Shown: positions 23,961 to 35,177, counted from the stretch's first letter. The stretch: 64,000 bases of DNA from Bacilli bacterium (GCA_017541445.1 JAFXZC010000009.1:1-64000); one strand, 5' to 3'. The notes: generated by a model not told the origin, from the letters alone. Program-made: numbers and translations.

Positions 23961-26762
23961 CTATAATATTTTTTTAAGAAATTGTCCAGTATAACTTTCT
24001 TTAACCTTAGCAACCTTTTCAGGAGTACCAGTAGCAACAACAGTACCTCCACCATTACCACCTTCAGGTCCTAAATCAATAATATAATCTGCTACTTTAA
24101 TAACATCTAAATTATGTTCAATAACTATAACAGTATCGCCATTATCGACAATTCTTTGTAAAATTAATAACAATTTCTTTATATCATCAGTATGCAAACC
24201 AGTTGTCGGTTCATCAAGAATAAACACACTTTTACCAGTCGCTTTCTTTTGTAATTCTTTAGCTAATTTTACACGACCAGCTTCTCCACCTGACAAGGTA
24301 GGAGCACTTTGACCAAGTTGAATATATGACAAACCAACGTCCATCATAACTTGTAACTTATTTTTAACTTTAGGTATATTATCAAAGAACTCAATCGCTT
24401 CACTAACTCTCATATTTAACACATCAGCAATTGATTTATCTTTAAATTTAACCTGTAAAGTCTCTCTATTATATCTTGTTCCTTTACATACTTCACATGG
24501 TACATACACATCAGGTAAGAAGTTCATTTCTATTCTCTTAACTCCATCTCCCCAACAAGCTTCGCATCTACCACCTTTAACATTAAATGAGAATCTATCC
24601 TTACCATAACCTCTCATTTTAGATTCTTTCATTTCAGCAAATACATTTCTAATATCATCAAACACACCAACATAAGTAGCAGGATTACTTCTAGGAGTTC
24701 TACCAATAGGATCTTGTGTAATATGAACAACTTTATCTATATTATCCATACCTTTAACTTCTTTACAATCACCAATTACTACTTTAGATTTATAAACTTT
24801 TCTAGTTAATGCATTAAATAAAATATCATTTACTAAAGTACTCTTACCACTACCAGATACACCAGTAACACATATAAAATTATTTAAAGGAAATTTAACA
24901 TTAATATTTTTTAAGTTATGTTCTTTAGCACCCTTTATTTCTAAGAATAATCCATTACCTTTTCTTCTCTTTTTAGGAACATCTATCTTTAATTCACCAC
25001 TTAAATACTTACCAGTTAAACTATTCTTATTCTTCATTACCTCTTCTGGAGTACCAGCAGCCATAATATAGCCGCCATCAGTACCAGCACCTGGACCAAT
25101 ATCAACTAAATAATCAGCAGCTAACATAGTATCAGTATCATGTTCAACAACTATTAAAGTATTACCTAAATCTCTCATCTCTTTTAAACTATTAATTAAC
25201 TTCTCATTATCTCTTTGATGTAATCCAATACTAGGTTCATCTAATACATATAAAACCCCAGTTAACTTACTACCAATTTGTGTAGCTAATCTAATTCTTT
25301 GAGCTTCACCACCAGATAAAGTACCAGCAGCTCTATCTAAAGTAATATAACCTAAACCGACATTAATTAAGAATTCTAATCTATTACTAATTTCTTTAAT
25401 CAATAATTCACTAATCTTCTTTTGTTCTTCATTCAATTTTAAATTATTAATAAAATCAAATAAATCACTAATACTCATACAAGTAAATTCATAAATATTC
25501 TTATTATTAATTAAAACACTTAAAACATCTTGTTTTAATCTAGCACCATGACATAGAGAACAATCAGTCTCAATCATAAATTGTTCTATCCATTCCCTTA
25601 TCCATTCAGCAGTTGTTTCAATATATCTTCTCTCTAATTGAGTAATAATACCTTCATAAAAATCAGTTTTAGTTCTAATATTACCATTACGAGATACATA
25701 CTTAAAATCAAATACTTTATTACTACCATATAATATAATATCTAATTTATCTTTAGGTATCTTATCAACAGGCATATCTAAATCAATATCATAATAATTA
25801 GCAACAGTTTCTATTTCAGTAAATAAAGTATTTTGATCTTGAGTTAAAGTCTTAATACCACCATTCTTAATAGATTTACCTGGTTCTAATAATAACTCTT
25901 CAGATACTTTTTTCTTAATACCTAAACCATTACACTCACTACAAGCACCAAAAGGATTATTAAAAGAAAACATTCTAGTTTCTAATCTAGGCATTGAAAA
26001 ATTACAATCTATACAAGCATAGTTCTCACTCATAAGTAATTCTTCTCCACCAATAATATTAAATAAAACTAACCCATTAGCTAATTTAGAACTACTTTCA
26101 ATAGATTCATATATTCTACTTCTATCTTCACTTCTAACTACTACTCTATCAATTATAACTTCAATAGTATCCTTCTTATTCTTCTCTAGTACTATATCTT
26201 CACTTAAATCTTTAACTTCACCATTAACTCTAACTCTTGCATAACCTTGTTTTCTTAAATCTTCTATTATTTGAGTATGCGAACCTTTCTCTCCTCTAAC
26301 AACAGGAGCCATTATTTCTATCTTAGTACCTTCAGGAAAATCCATTATTTTATTAGTCATTTCCTCAATACTTTGACTCTTTATTGGTTTATGATGATTA
26401 GGACAATAAGGAACACCTATTCTAGCAAATAATAATCTTAAATAATCATATATTTCCGTAACAGTACCAACTGTACTACGAGGATTATTATTAGTACTCT
26501 TTTGATCAATACTAATACTAGGACTTAAACCATCTATACTATCTACATCTGGTTTAGTAGTACCACCTAAAAATTGTCTAGCATAACTAGATAAACTTTC
26601 TACATATCTTCTTTGACCTTCAGCATAAATAGTATCAAAAGCTAAACTACTCTTACCACTACCAGATACACCTGTCATAACTATTAAAGAATTCTTAGGC
26701 AATTCAAGGTCAACATTCTTTAAATTATTTTCCCTTGCTCCCTTTATTACAATCTTGTCCAT
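23961..26762 (-). CDS. uvrA: Excinuclease ABC subunit A
   Basis: The 933-residue protein has two ABC ATPase modules: the first P-loop GVSGSGKSSLAFDTIYAEGQ with signature LSGGEAQRIRLATQ, the second GVSGSGKSTLVNDILF with LSGGEAGRVKLAKEL. Three zinc-module cysteine sets are visible (including CxxC...CxxC around CSECNGLG and CEACWGDG). It scans DNA for bulky lesions together with UvrB, encoded at 31316. The start overlaps the preceding gene by 38 bases. Confidence 0.98.
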   Translation of the reverse strand: MDKIVIKGARENNLKNVDLELPKNSLIVMTGVSGSGKSSLAFDTIYAEGQRRYVESLSSYARQFLGGTTKPDVDSIDGLSPSISIDQKSTNNNPRSTVGTVTEIYDYLRLLFARIGVPYCPNHHKPIKSQSIEEMTNKIMDFPEGTKIEIMAPVVRGEKGSHTQIIEDLRKQGYARVRVNGEVKDLSEDIVLEKNKKDTIEVIIDRVVVRSEDRSRIYESIESSSKLANGLVLFNIIGGEELLMSENYACIDCNFSMPRLETRMFSFNNPFGACSECNGLGIKKKVSEELLLEPGKSIKNGGIKTLTQDQNTLFTEIETVANYYDIDLDMPVDKIPKDKLDIILYGSNKVFDFKYVSRNGNIRTKTDFYEGIITQLERRYIETTAEWIREWIEQFMIETDCSLCHGARLKQDVLSVLINNKNIYEFTCMSISDLFDFINNLKLNEEQKKISELLIKEISNRLEFLINVGLGYITLDRAAGTLSGGEAQRIRLATQIGSKLTGVLYVLDEPSIGLHQRDNEKLINSLKEMRDLGNTLIVVEHDTDTMLAADYLVDIGPGAGTDGGYIMAAGTPEEVMKNKNSLTGKYLSGELKIDVPKKRRKGNGLFLEIKGAKEHNLKNINVKFPLNNFICVTGVSGSGKSTLVNDILFNALTRKVYKSKVVIGDCKEVKGMDNIDKVVHITQDPIGRTPRSNPATYVGVFDDIRNVFAEMKESKMRGYGKDRFSFNVKGGRCEACWGDGVKRIEMNFLPDVYVPCEVCKGTRYNRETLQVKFKDKSIADVLNMRVSEAIEFFDNIPKVKNKLQVMMDVGLSYIQLGQSAPTLSGGEAGRVKLAKELQKKATGKSVFILDEPTTGLHTDDIKKLLLILQRIVDNGDTVIVIEHNLDVIKVADYIIDLGPEGGNGGGTVVATGTPEKVAKVKESYTGQFLKKIL

Positions 26763-27291
26763 GCTCTCTCATCTCTTTTCTTAATTCTTTTCTTCTTTCC
26801 TCTTCACTCATATAATAAGTTCCTCTATTTTTATAATGATAGAAAAGAATTATACTTAAAATATCTATATCAACTTTATATTTATTAATAAATAATCTTA
26901 TTTCATCTTCTGTACAAATAAAAGTTCTTAAAAATTTCTTAACATCATTATATGGTGCTTTTAGCATTCTATTAATTATATCTCCTCTAGATAAGAAATG
27001 ATTAATATGCATATCAGAAAAAGAATACATATCATAATAACCTTCAAAATCATCTGGATATTCTCTTAATTGATAATCTCCCCAACAAGTTACTTCAGCT
27101 ACACAAAAATCATTATCACTAGTATCAAAATATCTAAAAACATCACTTAAATGAACACACATATGAAATCCATTACCTTTATTTCCAAAAGTTATTTCAC
27201 CATCTATATGATAATCTTTACCTGCTTCAAAAGGAATACCATATCTATTAGTCTTATCTCCATTAAAGCATTTGTACCCCTTTATTACCAT
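26725..27291 (-). CDS. DUF7666-like protein, unknown function
   Basis: The 188-residue protein begins VIKGYKCFNGDKTNRYGIPFEAGKDYHIDG and continues GNGFHMCVHLSDVFRYFD and FCVAEVTCWGD. This layout resembles a domain of phage and bacterial proteins catalogued as DUF7666 (KAFNxDxTCRGFQFxxGKxY ... GFHACxxP). The second half is helical and ends in a basic/acidic Glu-Lys tail. Its 3' end overlaps uvrA by 38 bases, so it is transcribed with it. The family has no proven function that I know, and the match is from memory of the pattern. Confidence 0.5.
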   Translation of the reverse strand: MVIKGYKCFNGDKTNRYGIPFEAGKDYHIDGEITFGNKGNGFHMCVHLSDVFRYFDTSDNDFCVAEVTCWGDYQLREYPDDFEGYYDMYSFSDMHINHFLSRGDIINRMLKAPYNDVKKFLRTFICTEDEIRLFINKYKVDIDILSIILFYHYKNRGTYYMSEEERRKELRKEMREHGQDCNKGSKGK

Positions 27292-27296
27292 ATAGA

Positions 27297-28100
27297 CTAC
27301 CTCCTTAAATCATAGAAATTACATTTCTTACATAATTCACATATCTTTTTATTATTAAGAAAACCTTTCTTCATTTCCATGAAAATTGCAGAGTTTATTA
27401 TATCATTTAAATCATTTTTGTAAATATTTCCTAAGTTTAATAAGCCTTCACTATCTAAACAACAAGGAATAACAGTACCATCTACTAAAATACCTATATG
27501 ATCTCTAGTTCCTCTACAAGAACCATTCTCATTATAATAATCATTATCTAAACTAGGCCATATAAATTCTTTTTCTACTTCATAATAAACATTATTATCT
27601 AATTTAACATTCTCTTTATTACCAATATTACAACTATATTTTTCATTTAATCTGTTGATAATATCTAACTTATCAACACTGTTAACCCATATTCTATATT
27701 TAATAATAGTATTATTCTTTACTAAGTTATCTACACTATTAAAAATATTATCTAAATATTCATCTAAACTCTTACCATATTTTAAATCAAAACTATGTAA
27801 AGAAATATTTAATTGCCTTATATTTCTATTATCTTTAATTCTATCTATTAAATAACCATTAGTAGTAATATTTATATAATACTTCTTACTACCCATATTA
27901 ATTAAATCATTAATATACGGATGTAATAAAGGTTCCCCCATTACATGAAAATATAAATACTTAGTATATCCATCTAATTTATTTAATAATATTTTATATT
28001 CATCTAAACTAATAAATTTTTTATTTCTTTTATTCTTAATACAAAACGAACAATCTAAATTACAATTATTAGTTATTTCTACATATACTCTTTTAAACAT
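27297..28100 (-). CDS. Radical SAM protein with SPASM-like C-terminus
   Basis: The 267-residue protein has the radical SAM cluster motif CNLDCSFC (CxxxCxxC), GEPLLHP, ITTNGYL and, near the end, a cysteine set PCCLDSEGLLNLGN ... CELCKKC typical of a SPASM or twitch domain that binds extra Fe-S clusters. Such proteins modify peptides, tRNA or sugars. No precursor peptide is found next to it: the neighbours are the DUF7666-like gene and an unknown gene. ATG at 28100 follows GGTGCTATTT; a clear promoter (TTGAAA-16-TATAAT) lies upstream. Confidence 0.82.
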   Translation of the reverse strand: MFKRVYVEITNNCNLDCSFCIKNKRNKKFISLDEYKILLNKLDGYTKYLYFHVMGEPLLHPYINDLINMGSKKYYINITTNGYLIDRIKDNRNIRQLNISLHSFDLKYGKSLDEYLDNIFNSVDNLVKNNTIIKYRIWVNSVDKLDIINRLNEKYSCNIGNKENVKLDNNVYYEVEKEFIWPSLDNDYYNENGSCRGTRDHIGILVDGTVIPCCLDSEGLLNLGNIYKNDLNDIINSAIFMEMKKGFLNNKKICELCKKCNFYDLRR

Positions 28101-28152
28101 AAATAGCACCAAAAATATTATAACACACATTTGTTCGATTTCAATACAAAAT

Positions 28153-28173
28153 AAAAAAGACTTAACAAGTCTT
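28153..28173 (-). terminator. Terminator behind the SDR operon
   Basis: Seven-bp stem AAGACTT/AAGTCTT and T-run on the minus strand, at the stop codon of the 28172-28831 gene. The radical SAM gene's promoter follows. Confidence 0.8.
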
Positions 28174-28831
28174 ATTTTACATTACCTAAACCATCTAATC
28201 CACTATTAATATCTCTCATTAATTCAACTATTTGATCATTAGATTTTTCATTAATTAAATCAAAATATTCTATTTCATCACCAATAGCAGATTTAAATGT
28301 ATCATCTGGTCCATTTACAATAGCAGGAACTGAAAAATAACCTTTATATTTACTAAAAGTACCATTCCATCTATTAATTAAAGTAGTTATTTCTAAACCA
28401 GTATAATTCTTTCTAACATCATGTACAGCTTGCGCTTTTAACTTATTAACAGCTAATTTTTCTTCTAAATTATCTATATCTATCATTAATTGAGGCATAT
28501 CTCTTAAACCAAAAACACCAGCTAATTTTTCTTTATCATATTGTTCAAAATCTTCTAAATCATAACTTTCCCCAGAAAATAAATGTCTACTTACTAAACC
28601 TTCTACTTTAATTTCATCTACTTTTTCTTCAGTATCCATATTCTTATACTTACCATCATCCATTAAAATATAAAAAGTTAATTTATCTTCCATATAAGTA
28701 TTAACAAATATATCATATATCATCTTACCATTTTCTACACGAGACATAACTGATAAACCTTTTTTAACATTATATCCAGCAAATACATATTGAGATGGTA
28801 AAGATTTAAACATTAAACCTAATCCAGCCAT
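28172..28831 (-). CDS. Cytoplasmic protein, unknown function
   Basis: The 219-residue product has no membrane segment or known motif. The first half is beta-rich (SQYVFAGYNVKKGLSVMSRVENGKMIYDIFVNT-type strands), the second mainly helical, ending in a short DINSGLDGLGN tail. It is translationally coupled to the upstream SDR gene (TAATG overlap), so the two probably act together. I do not recognise the family. Substrate binding or a partner role for the oxidoreductase is only a guess. Confidence 0.5.
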   Translation of the reverse strand: MAGLGLMFKSLPSQYVFAGYNVKKGLSVMSRVENGKMIYDIFVNTYMEDKLTFYILMDDGKYKNMDTEEKVDEIKVEGLVSRHLFSGESYDLEDFEQYDKEKLAGVFGLRDMPQLMIDIDNLEEKLAVNKLKAQAVHDVRKNYTGLEITTLINRWNGTFSKYKGYFSVPAIVNGPDDTFKSAIGDEIEYFDLINEKSNDQIVELMRDINSGLDGLGNVK

Positions 28832-29589
28832 TATTTATTTCCTCCCTTACTAGTTTGCATTTTATACATTATTCTTAACATTATACTATTTGGTGCAAAT
28901 CTTCTTGCAAATATACCTAACTTCATAAAGAAACCAGGTATTATTAATAATTTCTTTTTAAACATTCTATCAATTGCATAATGAGCAACATAATCAGAAG
29001 TTAAAGGCTTAACACTAAATTCACCACCAGCAACTTTATTAAAATTAGTATCAACTGGTCCTGGACATAAACAACTAACATGAACATTACTCTTCTTTTG
29101 TCTTAATTCTTCATAAATACCCATAGTAAATTTAGTAACATAATTCTTAGTAGCATAATAAGTATTTAAATAAGGACCTGCAAAGAATCCAGCACTACTA
29201 CTAACATTTAATATATATCCTTTATCTTTTTTAACCATATCTTTTAAAAATAACTTAGTTAAAATATGAACAGCAGTAATATTTAAATCTATCATCTTTA
29301 ACTCTTTTTCAATACTAGTCTCCCAAGTATTACCAAATAAACCAAATCCTGCATCATTAATTAATACATCTATATCTTCATTCTTATATTTATCATATAA
29401 TTTAAAACAACTTTCTTTATTAGTTAAATCACAAGGATATATTTCATATTTAGTCTTAATACTCTTACCAGTTTCTTTTAATCTATTTTCATCTCTAGAA
29501 ACTAATATTAAATCATAACCTAATTCACTTAAATATATAGCAATATCTCTTCCTATTCCAGAAGAAGCACCAGTTACTAATGCTTTCAT
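28831..29589 (-). CDS. Short-chain dehydrogenase/reductase
   Basis: The 252-residue protein has a classical Rossmann start GASSGIGRDIA, the NDAGFG strand, catalytic Ser (NVSSSAGFF) and YYATKNY (YxxxK). The C-terminal tail (FARRFAPNSIMLRIMYKMQ) is basic and hydrophobic, as in the DltE/YqjQ-like group that contacts the membrane. NADPH is likely as cofactor because RDENR follows the second strand. The substrate is unknown. The gene has its own extended -10 promoter and AGGTGATAAT ribosome binding site. Confidence 0.88.
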   Translation of the reverse strand: MKALVTGASSGIGRDIAIYLSELGYDLILVSRDENRLKETGKSIKTKYEIYPCDLTNKESCFKLYDKYKNEDIDVLINDAGFGLFGNTWETSIEKELKMIDLNITAVHILTKLFLKDMVKKDKGYILNVSSSAGFFAGPYLNTYYATKNYVTKFTMGIYEELRQKKSNVHVSCLCPGPVDTNFNKVAGGEFSVKPLTSDYVAHYAIDRMFKKKLLIIPGFFMKLGIFARRFAPNSIMLRIMYKMQTSKGGNK

Positions 29590-29605
29590 ATTATCACCTA
29601 CCTAA

Positions 29606-29648
29606 ATTATAACATATAAAAAAAGGATTATTATCTATAATCCTTTTT
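29606..29648 (-). terminator. Pyrophosphatase terminator fused to the SDR promoter
   Basis: A/T-rich stem AAAAGGATTAT/ATAATCCTTTT with T-run; the T-run passes directly into TATGTTATAAT (29606-29616), the extended -10 of the SDR gene. Confidence 0.78.
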
Positions 29649-31263
29649 ACTTAACAATTTCTAATAAAGCAGGTAATATTTGTTTCTTTCTCGAAACAAT
29701 ACCATCTAAATAGTAGCCTTCTTCTATATCATCTAATCTAAAAGCTTCTTTAACTAAATCTTTAGAATCATCATTATAATAAATATAACAACCATTTTTA
29801 ATAACATCTGTAACAAATAATATTGAATGTTTAAATCCACCTAAATTAGACATTCTATTTAATGCAGCAACAAATTCATCTATCTTATCATCAATTTCAT
29901 CATAATCTAAAGTCATAACTTGTGCTATAGCTAAGTTACCATTATCAATCTTATAAGTCTTAAGATCAGAATGAATTATTTCATCAACAGACATACCAGC
30001 TATACTACTACCAGCTTTAAACATTTTAAAACCATATTCTTCTATATTAACCCCTGCTATATCAGCAAGTTCTTTAGCTACTTCTTTATCTAAATCAGTT
30101 ACTGTAGGACTCTTAAATAATAAAGTATCAGATAATATTGCAGATAACATAATACCAGCCATATCTTTAGGTATCTCTACATGAGCTTCTTTATATAGTT
30201 GAGTAATTATTGTACTAGTACAACCTACTGGCATTGATCTAAAACTAATAGGTCTAGTAGTACCTAAATTACCTAAATTATGATGATCTATTATTTCTAA
30301 TATATCAGCTTCTTCTAAACCATCTACACTTTGATCTTCACTATTATGATCTACTAATATAACTTTAGTCTTCTCATAATTATTTATATCTATTAAACGT
30401 AACATACCTATACAATAATTCTTACCATTAACAACAGGATAATTAGTATGACCTAATTTACTACTAATAGTAACAAAATCATCTCTATAATCACTATCAG
30501 TAAACAAAACAGGTTCTCTATGTACATCTACACTAGTAATATAATTACATAATTTAATCATATTAGATGTTTTAAATGTACCTAAAGGAACAGTAATAAC
30601 ATTTACTCTATTCTTTTTAGCTTTTTCTAATAACTCTTCACTTAAAGAAACATTATTAACTAAAATTAATAACTTAATACAAGAATCAATAGCATATTCT
30701 TGAATAATAACTCTATCACTAACTAAAAGAATATCATTTGTATCTAATTTAACTCTATTTAAAAAAGTATCACTTTTATAAGCAGCAGCTAAAATATGTC
30801 CTTCTATTTCTTCATCAAATTTTAAAACAGGAATAGCACCTAAAGTTTCTACAATATTATCATAAGATGTTTTTAAACTAGTAACATCTCCTTCAATCAA
30901 ATATTTAGAAATCTCTTTAACATTAACATAACCTTTTAATTTTCTATGTTTATCAACTACAGGGAAACCAGTTACACCTGCAACAGACATTTTTTCATAT
31001 GCACTAGCTATAGATAAATGTTCTTCTATCATAGCATCTTTAACATATTGCATATCTCTAATACGAACTTTAACATCATTTAAAAATTCCGGTTCTTTAA
31101 CATTAAAATAATCTAATACAAATTTTGTTTCTCTATTAATAGCACCTAATACTCTAGGTTCTGTCTTATATCCCAATTTATTCTTTAAATAAGACAAACT
31201 AATACTAGCACAAACAGCATCTGTATCTGGTATTTTATGACCAAATATATATGTTGTCTTCAT
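29647..31263 (-). CDS. ppaC: Manganese-dependent inorganic pyrophosphatase with CBS and DRTGG domains
   Basis: The 538-residue protein has the family II (DHH) pyrophosphatase core: FGHKIPDTDAVCAS at the start, then inserted CBS and DRTGG domains (about 65-300), then DHNSEDQ, DHHNLGN and the DHHA2-like end with the basic SRKK motif. It hydrolyses PPi in the cytoplasm. CBS-containing members are inhibited by AMP/ADP, and DRTGG members respond to diadenosine polyphosphates; that is family knowledge. GGGGAATATAAAT precedes the ATG. Confidence 0.95.
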   Translation of the reverse strand: MKTTYIFGHKIPDTDAVCASISLSYLKNKLGYKTEPRVLGAINRETKFVLDYFNVKEPEFLNDVKVRIRDMQYVKDAMIEEHLSIASAYEKMSVAGVTGFPVVDKHRKLKGYVNVKEISKYLIEGDVTSLKTSYDNIVETLGAIPVLKFDEEIEGHILAAAYKSDTFLNRVKLDTNDILLVSDRVIIQEYAIDSCIKLLILVNNVSLSEELLEKAKKNRVNVITVPLGTFKTSNMIKLCNYITSVDVHREPVLFTDSDYRDDFVTISSKLGHTNYPVVNGKNYCIGMLRLIDINNYEKTKVILVDHNSEDQSVDGLEEADILEIIDHHNLGNLGTTRPISFRSMPVGCTSTIITQLYKEAHVEIPKDMAGIMLSAILSDTLLFKSPTVTDLDKEVAKELADIAGVNIEEYGFKMFKAGSSIAGMSVDEIIHSDLKTYKIDNGNLAIAQVMTLDYDEIDDKIDEFVAALNRMSNLGGFKHSILFVTDVIKNGCYIYYNDDSKDLVKEAFRLDDIEEGYYLDGIVSRKKQILPALLEIVK

Positions 31264-31315
31264 ATTTATATTCCCCTTCTAGTATCTAAAGTATACCATA
31301 TTAAAGACTTAAAAA

Positions 31316-33265
31316 CTACTCACTTTTCATTTCAAATAAGATATCTCTTAATTCCATAGCTCTTTCAAAGTCTAAGTTCTTAGCAGCTAATTTCATCTCT
31401 TCTTCAATATGTAACATTAATTCTTTCTTATCTTTAGCACTCATCTTTTCTTCTTTAACTTCTTTATTATCAACAGTATTACTTACTACATCATGTATCT
31501 CTTTAATAATAGTCTTAGGAACAATACCATTCTTAATATTATATTCATCTTGAATCTTTCTTCTTCTATTAGTTTCATTAATAGCTTCATTCATAGCATC
31601 ACTAATACTATCAGCATACATAATAACATGACCATTACTATTTCTAGCACATCTACCAATAGTTTGAATTAAACTTCTACCACTTCTTAAGAAACCTTGT
31701 TTATCAGCATCTAATATACATATTAAACTAACTTCAGGAATATCAATACCTTCTCTTAAAAGATTAATACCTACTACTACATCATATTTACCTATTCTTA
31801 AATCATGAATAGTTTTTAATCTTTCTAAAGTTTTAACTTCACTATGTAAATAAGCTACATTAATACCAACATCTTTTAAATATGTAGTTAATTCTTCAGC
31901 CATTCTAATAGTTAAAGTAGTAATTAATACTCTTTCATTCTTTTCTTTTCTAATATTTATTTGTTCAATAATATCATCTATTTGACCTTCACTAGGTTTA
32001 ACTTCAATAGTAGGATCTAATAAACCAGTAGGACGTATTATTTGTTCTACATACTTATTATTAGTATGTTCTAATTCATAATCACCAGGAGTAGCACTAA
32101 CATAAATAACTTGATTAATTTTAGATTCAAATTCTTCATACTTAAGAGGTCTATTATCTAAAGCACTAGGTAATCTAAAACCATAATCTACTAATGTTTG
32201 CTTACGCATTCTATCTCCATTATACATACCTCTTACTTGAGGTAAAGTAACATGAGATTCATCTACTACTAATAAAAAATCTTTAGGAAAGAAATCTATT
32301 AAACAGCAAGGTGTTTCACCTTCATTACGTAAACTTAAATGTCTAGAATAGTTTTCAATACCACTACAAAAACCAGTTTCTTTTAACATTTCCAAATCAT
32401 AATTAGTTCTTTCTCTTAAACGTTGTTCTTCTAATAACTTACCATTATCATGTAATACTTTTAATCTCTCTTCTAATTCTTTTTCTATTCTCTCTATAGC
32501 TATTTTTAGCTTCTCAGAAGAAGTAACAAAGTGCGAAGCAGGAAATATACTAATAGTCTTCTTATTCTGCTCTATAGCACCTGTAAGAGGGTCAAAAGTA
32601 CATATTCTATCTATCTCATCACCAAAGAACTCTACTCTAATACCTTTAGACTTCTCATTAACAGGAATAATATCTAAAACATCTCCTCTAACTCTAAAAG
32701 TACCTCTATGAAAATCAATATCACTACGTTCATAAGTCATATCTACTAATTTATTAATAATATCATTTCTCTTAACAGTATCCCCTACATTTAAAGTAAG
32801 CATCATCTTCTCATATTCTTCTTTTTCACCAATACCATATATACAAGAAACACTCGCTACAACAATAACATCTCTATTATTAATTAAAGCACTAGTAGCA
32901 CCATGTCTTAGTTCATCTATCTCATCATTAATAGAAGCATCTTTCTCTATATAAGTATCACTTTGAGGAACATAAGCTTCTGGTTGATAATAATCATAAT
33001 AACTAACAAAATATTCTACATGATTATTAGGAAACAACTCTTTAAATTCAGCATATAATTGACCAGCTAAAGTTTTATTATGAGCAAGTACTAAAATAGG
33101 TTTATTAACATTCTTAATAACATTTGCAATAGTAAAAGTTTTACCAGTACCAGTAGCACCTAATAATACTTGTTCTTTCTTCCCTTCCTTAATACCATTA
33201 ACTAATTTTTCAATAGCATCTGGTTGATCTCCAGAAGGACTATATTTTGATACTAATTCAAACAT
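31316..33265 (-). CDS. uvrB: Excinuclease ABC subunit B
   Basis: The 649-residue helicase-like protein shows GATGTGKTF (Walker A), the beta-hairpin [30 protein letters not shown], the motif V/VI region [16 protein letters not shown] ... QTIGRCARN, and a C-terminal UVR motif ([21 protein letters not shown]). It loads onto lesions after UvrA and recruits UvrC, which is not in the window. ATG at 33265 is chosen for spacing to GGTGAT. It has its own TATAAT after the upstream terminator. Confidence 0.98.
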   Translation of the reverse strand: MFELVSKYSPSGDQPDAIEKLVNGIKEGKKEQVLLGATGTGKTFTIANVIKNVNKPILVLAHNKTLAGQLYAEFKELFPNNHVEYFVSYYDYYQPEAYVPQSDTYIEKDASINDEIDELRHGATSALINNRDVIVVASVSCIYGIGEKEEYEKMMLTLNVGDTVKRNDIINKLVDMTYERSDIDFHRGTFRVRGDVLDIIPVNEKSKGIRVEFFGDEIDRICTFDPLTGAIEQNKKTISIFPASHFVTSSEKLKIAIERIEKELEERLKVLHDNGKLLEEQRLRERTNYDLEMLKETGFCSGIENYSRHLSLRNEGETPCCLIDFFPKDFLLVVDESHVTLPQVRGMYNGDRMRKQTLVDYGFRLPSALDNRPLKYEEFESKINQVIYVSATPGDYELEHTNNKYVEQIIRPTGLLDPTIEVKPSEGQIDDIIEQINIRKEKNERVLITTLTIRMAEELTTYLKDVGINVAYLHSEVKTLERLKTIHDLRIGKYDVVVGINLLREGIDIPEVSLICILDADKQGFLRSGRSLIQTIGRCARNSNGHVIMYADSISDAMNEAINETNRRRKIQDEYNIKNGIVPKTIIKEIHDVVSNTVDNKEVKEEKMSAKDKKELMLHIEEEMKLAAKNLDFERAMELRDILFEMKSE

Positions 33266-33291
33266 ATACATCACCAACAAAAATATTATAA

Positions 33292-33324
33292 CAAAAAAAG
33301 AGTTAATATACTTAACTAACTCTT
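33292..33324 (-). terminator. Terminator of the 33312-35135 gene
   Basis: Eight-bp stem AAGAGTTA/TAACTCTT (33298-33305 with 33317-33324) and seven Ts; the uvrB -10 (TATAAT) starts within a few bases of the T-run. Confidence 0.8.
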
Positions 33325-35135
33325 AATTCTTGAATATTACCACTAGGAACATAATCTAATGTATGTTTTTCATATATAAAACCTTCACCACGACTATATC
33401 CTTCTTCATATTGATAATCTATCTCTTTAGTATGATATACCACTATAGGAATATTAAATGCCTTAGCAACTCTAATATCTAAATCATTAGGTTCCCTATC
33501 AGCAACAAATATATAATCAGGCATTAATACTTCATTATTTGTTAGATATGTTAATTCATTATATTTAGACATTGTTCTTCTACATAATCTATCAACACTA
33601 GATAAAACACTTCTATATTGAGGTCTACCAGTAACCTGCATTCTTTGATTAGTTTGACCATCAAAAGGAACAACACTATATAATGGCATACCTATATTAC
33701 AATAACCAAATACTACTCCTTCTAAATACGTACCAGTATGATTATTATCTAAAACACTAGTACATAATCTACCATGTTTCTTTGCTGACTCAATATATTT
33801 ATCTTTTGGATTATCTCCAATACTATCTTTACTTACACTATGTACTATAAAATAACTTCTATCTAAAGGAATATCAACATCTATTACTCTAACACCATCT
33901 ACTTCTTTAGTATCTCTATTTAAATAATCACTAATATCAGTCTTTTTATTAACATCATCACTAAAAGTAACATGTAATCTTCTAATAATACCATCTATAT
34001 CTAAATTACTAATTAATTCTAAAGGATTCATATCTAATTTATCATCAGATAAAAATTTCATTAATCTAATAATATAAGGCATATCATCTAATAATTCATT
34101 TAATACTTCTTCATTTTCATTAGTATATTCAATAATAGTCTTTAATCTTAATCTAATATTATTACTATTATCATTAAAACAATATAAACATAATACATCT
34201 CTAATAGTATTTAAATCATATTCTTTATAATTATGTAATCTCTCTAATAAAGTATTTCTTTTACTCTCATATATAGATCTATCTAAATTTAAAACATTAA
34301 CTATTTCACTAAAAGTAGGTTCTAATATCTCTCCAAGTAAAATATCCATACCTTCAGGAGTATTAATAATATTTCTAACAAGTTCAATATTCTCAGGAGT
34401 AGGTTTACCTACTACTGAGGTAATTAAACTTCTAACTTTTCTCTTCTTTAATACATCTTCAAACTCTAAATACAATTCACTTAAATAATCAGGTTTATTA
34501 GTTTCTTTATTATATCTTCTCTCTAATAAATCTATCTTCTCTTTATAACTCAATCTTTGTAATACTATTTTAATTAATTCATTAAACTCTTTATACATCT
34601 TAGTACTTTCTACAAAAGAGAAGAAATCTAAATAATTAAAATTCAAAAATAAATTAACAACTTTTTTATCTCCTAATAATTCAGCTATTACTTCATTACT
34701 TAATCTTGCATATTGTATACTTTTTAAACTATCACTAATATCTACATCATAACTCATAAATAATTTACGTAATTTATCATTACTTAATATATTATTTAAA
34801 TAAGAATTTTTAACACTCTTTTTATCAACACTTACTATATCAATAAAAATATCCATAAATACTTTAGAAACATTATCATCTATAAAGATATCTGCAAAAT
34901 TACCACCTTCTAATTGACTATTCCCACGTATTATAAGTTCTACAAACATTTTTTTATAACTAGATTCAGATAATAAAACATCTCTAATATCTTTAATATA
35001 ATAACAAGGATATCCTTCTTCCTTTAAATAATTTATCATATCTAAATCAAAGAAATCTTCTGCTTTAATACCTTCAGGTAAACCATTCTCTTCGTAATAA
35101 TAATTGTAATACTTTATTTTTTCTTCTAAAGTCAT
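33312..35135 (-). CDS. Large cytoplasmic protein, unknown function (607 aa)
   Basis: About 400 N-terminal residues are mostly helical and rich in Asp, Asn, Leu and Lys. The last 180 or so form an alpha/beta domain with conserved-looking elements: [87 protein letters not shown] do not recognise a named family. No signal peptide or membrane helix. It is next to a second unknown protein of nearly equal length (35207-37042), each with its own promoter and terminator. ATG at 35135 follows AGGTGAATGGT. Confidence 0.6.
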   Translation of the reverse strand: MTLEEKIKYYNYYYEENGLPEGIKAEDFFDLDMINYLKEEGYPCYYIKDIRDVLLSESSYKKMFVELIIRGNSQLEGGNFADIFIDDNVSKVFMDIFIDIVSVDKKSVKNSYLNNILSNDKLRKLFMSYDVDISDSLKSIQYARLSNEVIAELLGDKKVVNLFLNFNYLDFFSFVESTKMYKEFNELIKIVLQRLSYKEKIDLLERRYNKETNKPDYLSELYLEFEDVLKKRKVRSLITSVVGKPTPENIELVRNIINTPEGMDILLGEILEPTFSEIVNVLNLDRSIYESKRNTLLERLHNYKEYDLNTIRDVLCLYCFNDNSNNIRLRLKTIIEYTNENEEVLNELLDDMPYIIRLMKFLSDDKLDMNPLELISNLDIDGIIRRLHVTFSDDVNKKTDISDYLNRDTKEVDGVRVIDVDIPLDRSYFIVHSVSKDSIGDNPKDKYIESAKKHGRLCTSVLDNNHTGTYLEGVVFGYCNIGMPLYSVVPFDGQTNQRMQVTGRPQYRSVLSSVDRLCRRTMSKYNELTYLTNNEVLMPDYIFVADREPNDLDIRVAKAFNIPIVVYHTKEIDYQYEEGYSRGEGFIYEKHTLDYVPSGNIQELRVS

Positions 35136-35177
35136 ACCATTCACCTACTATAATTATAAAATAAATACTTTAATAAA

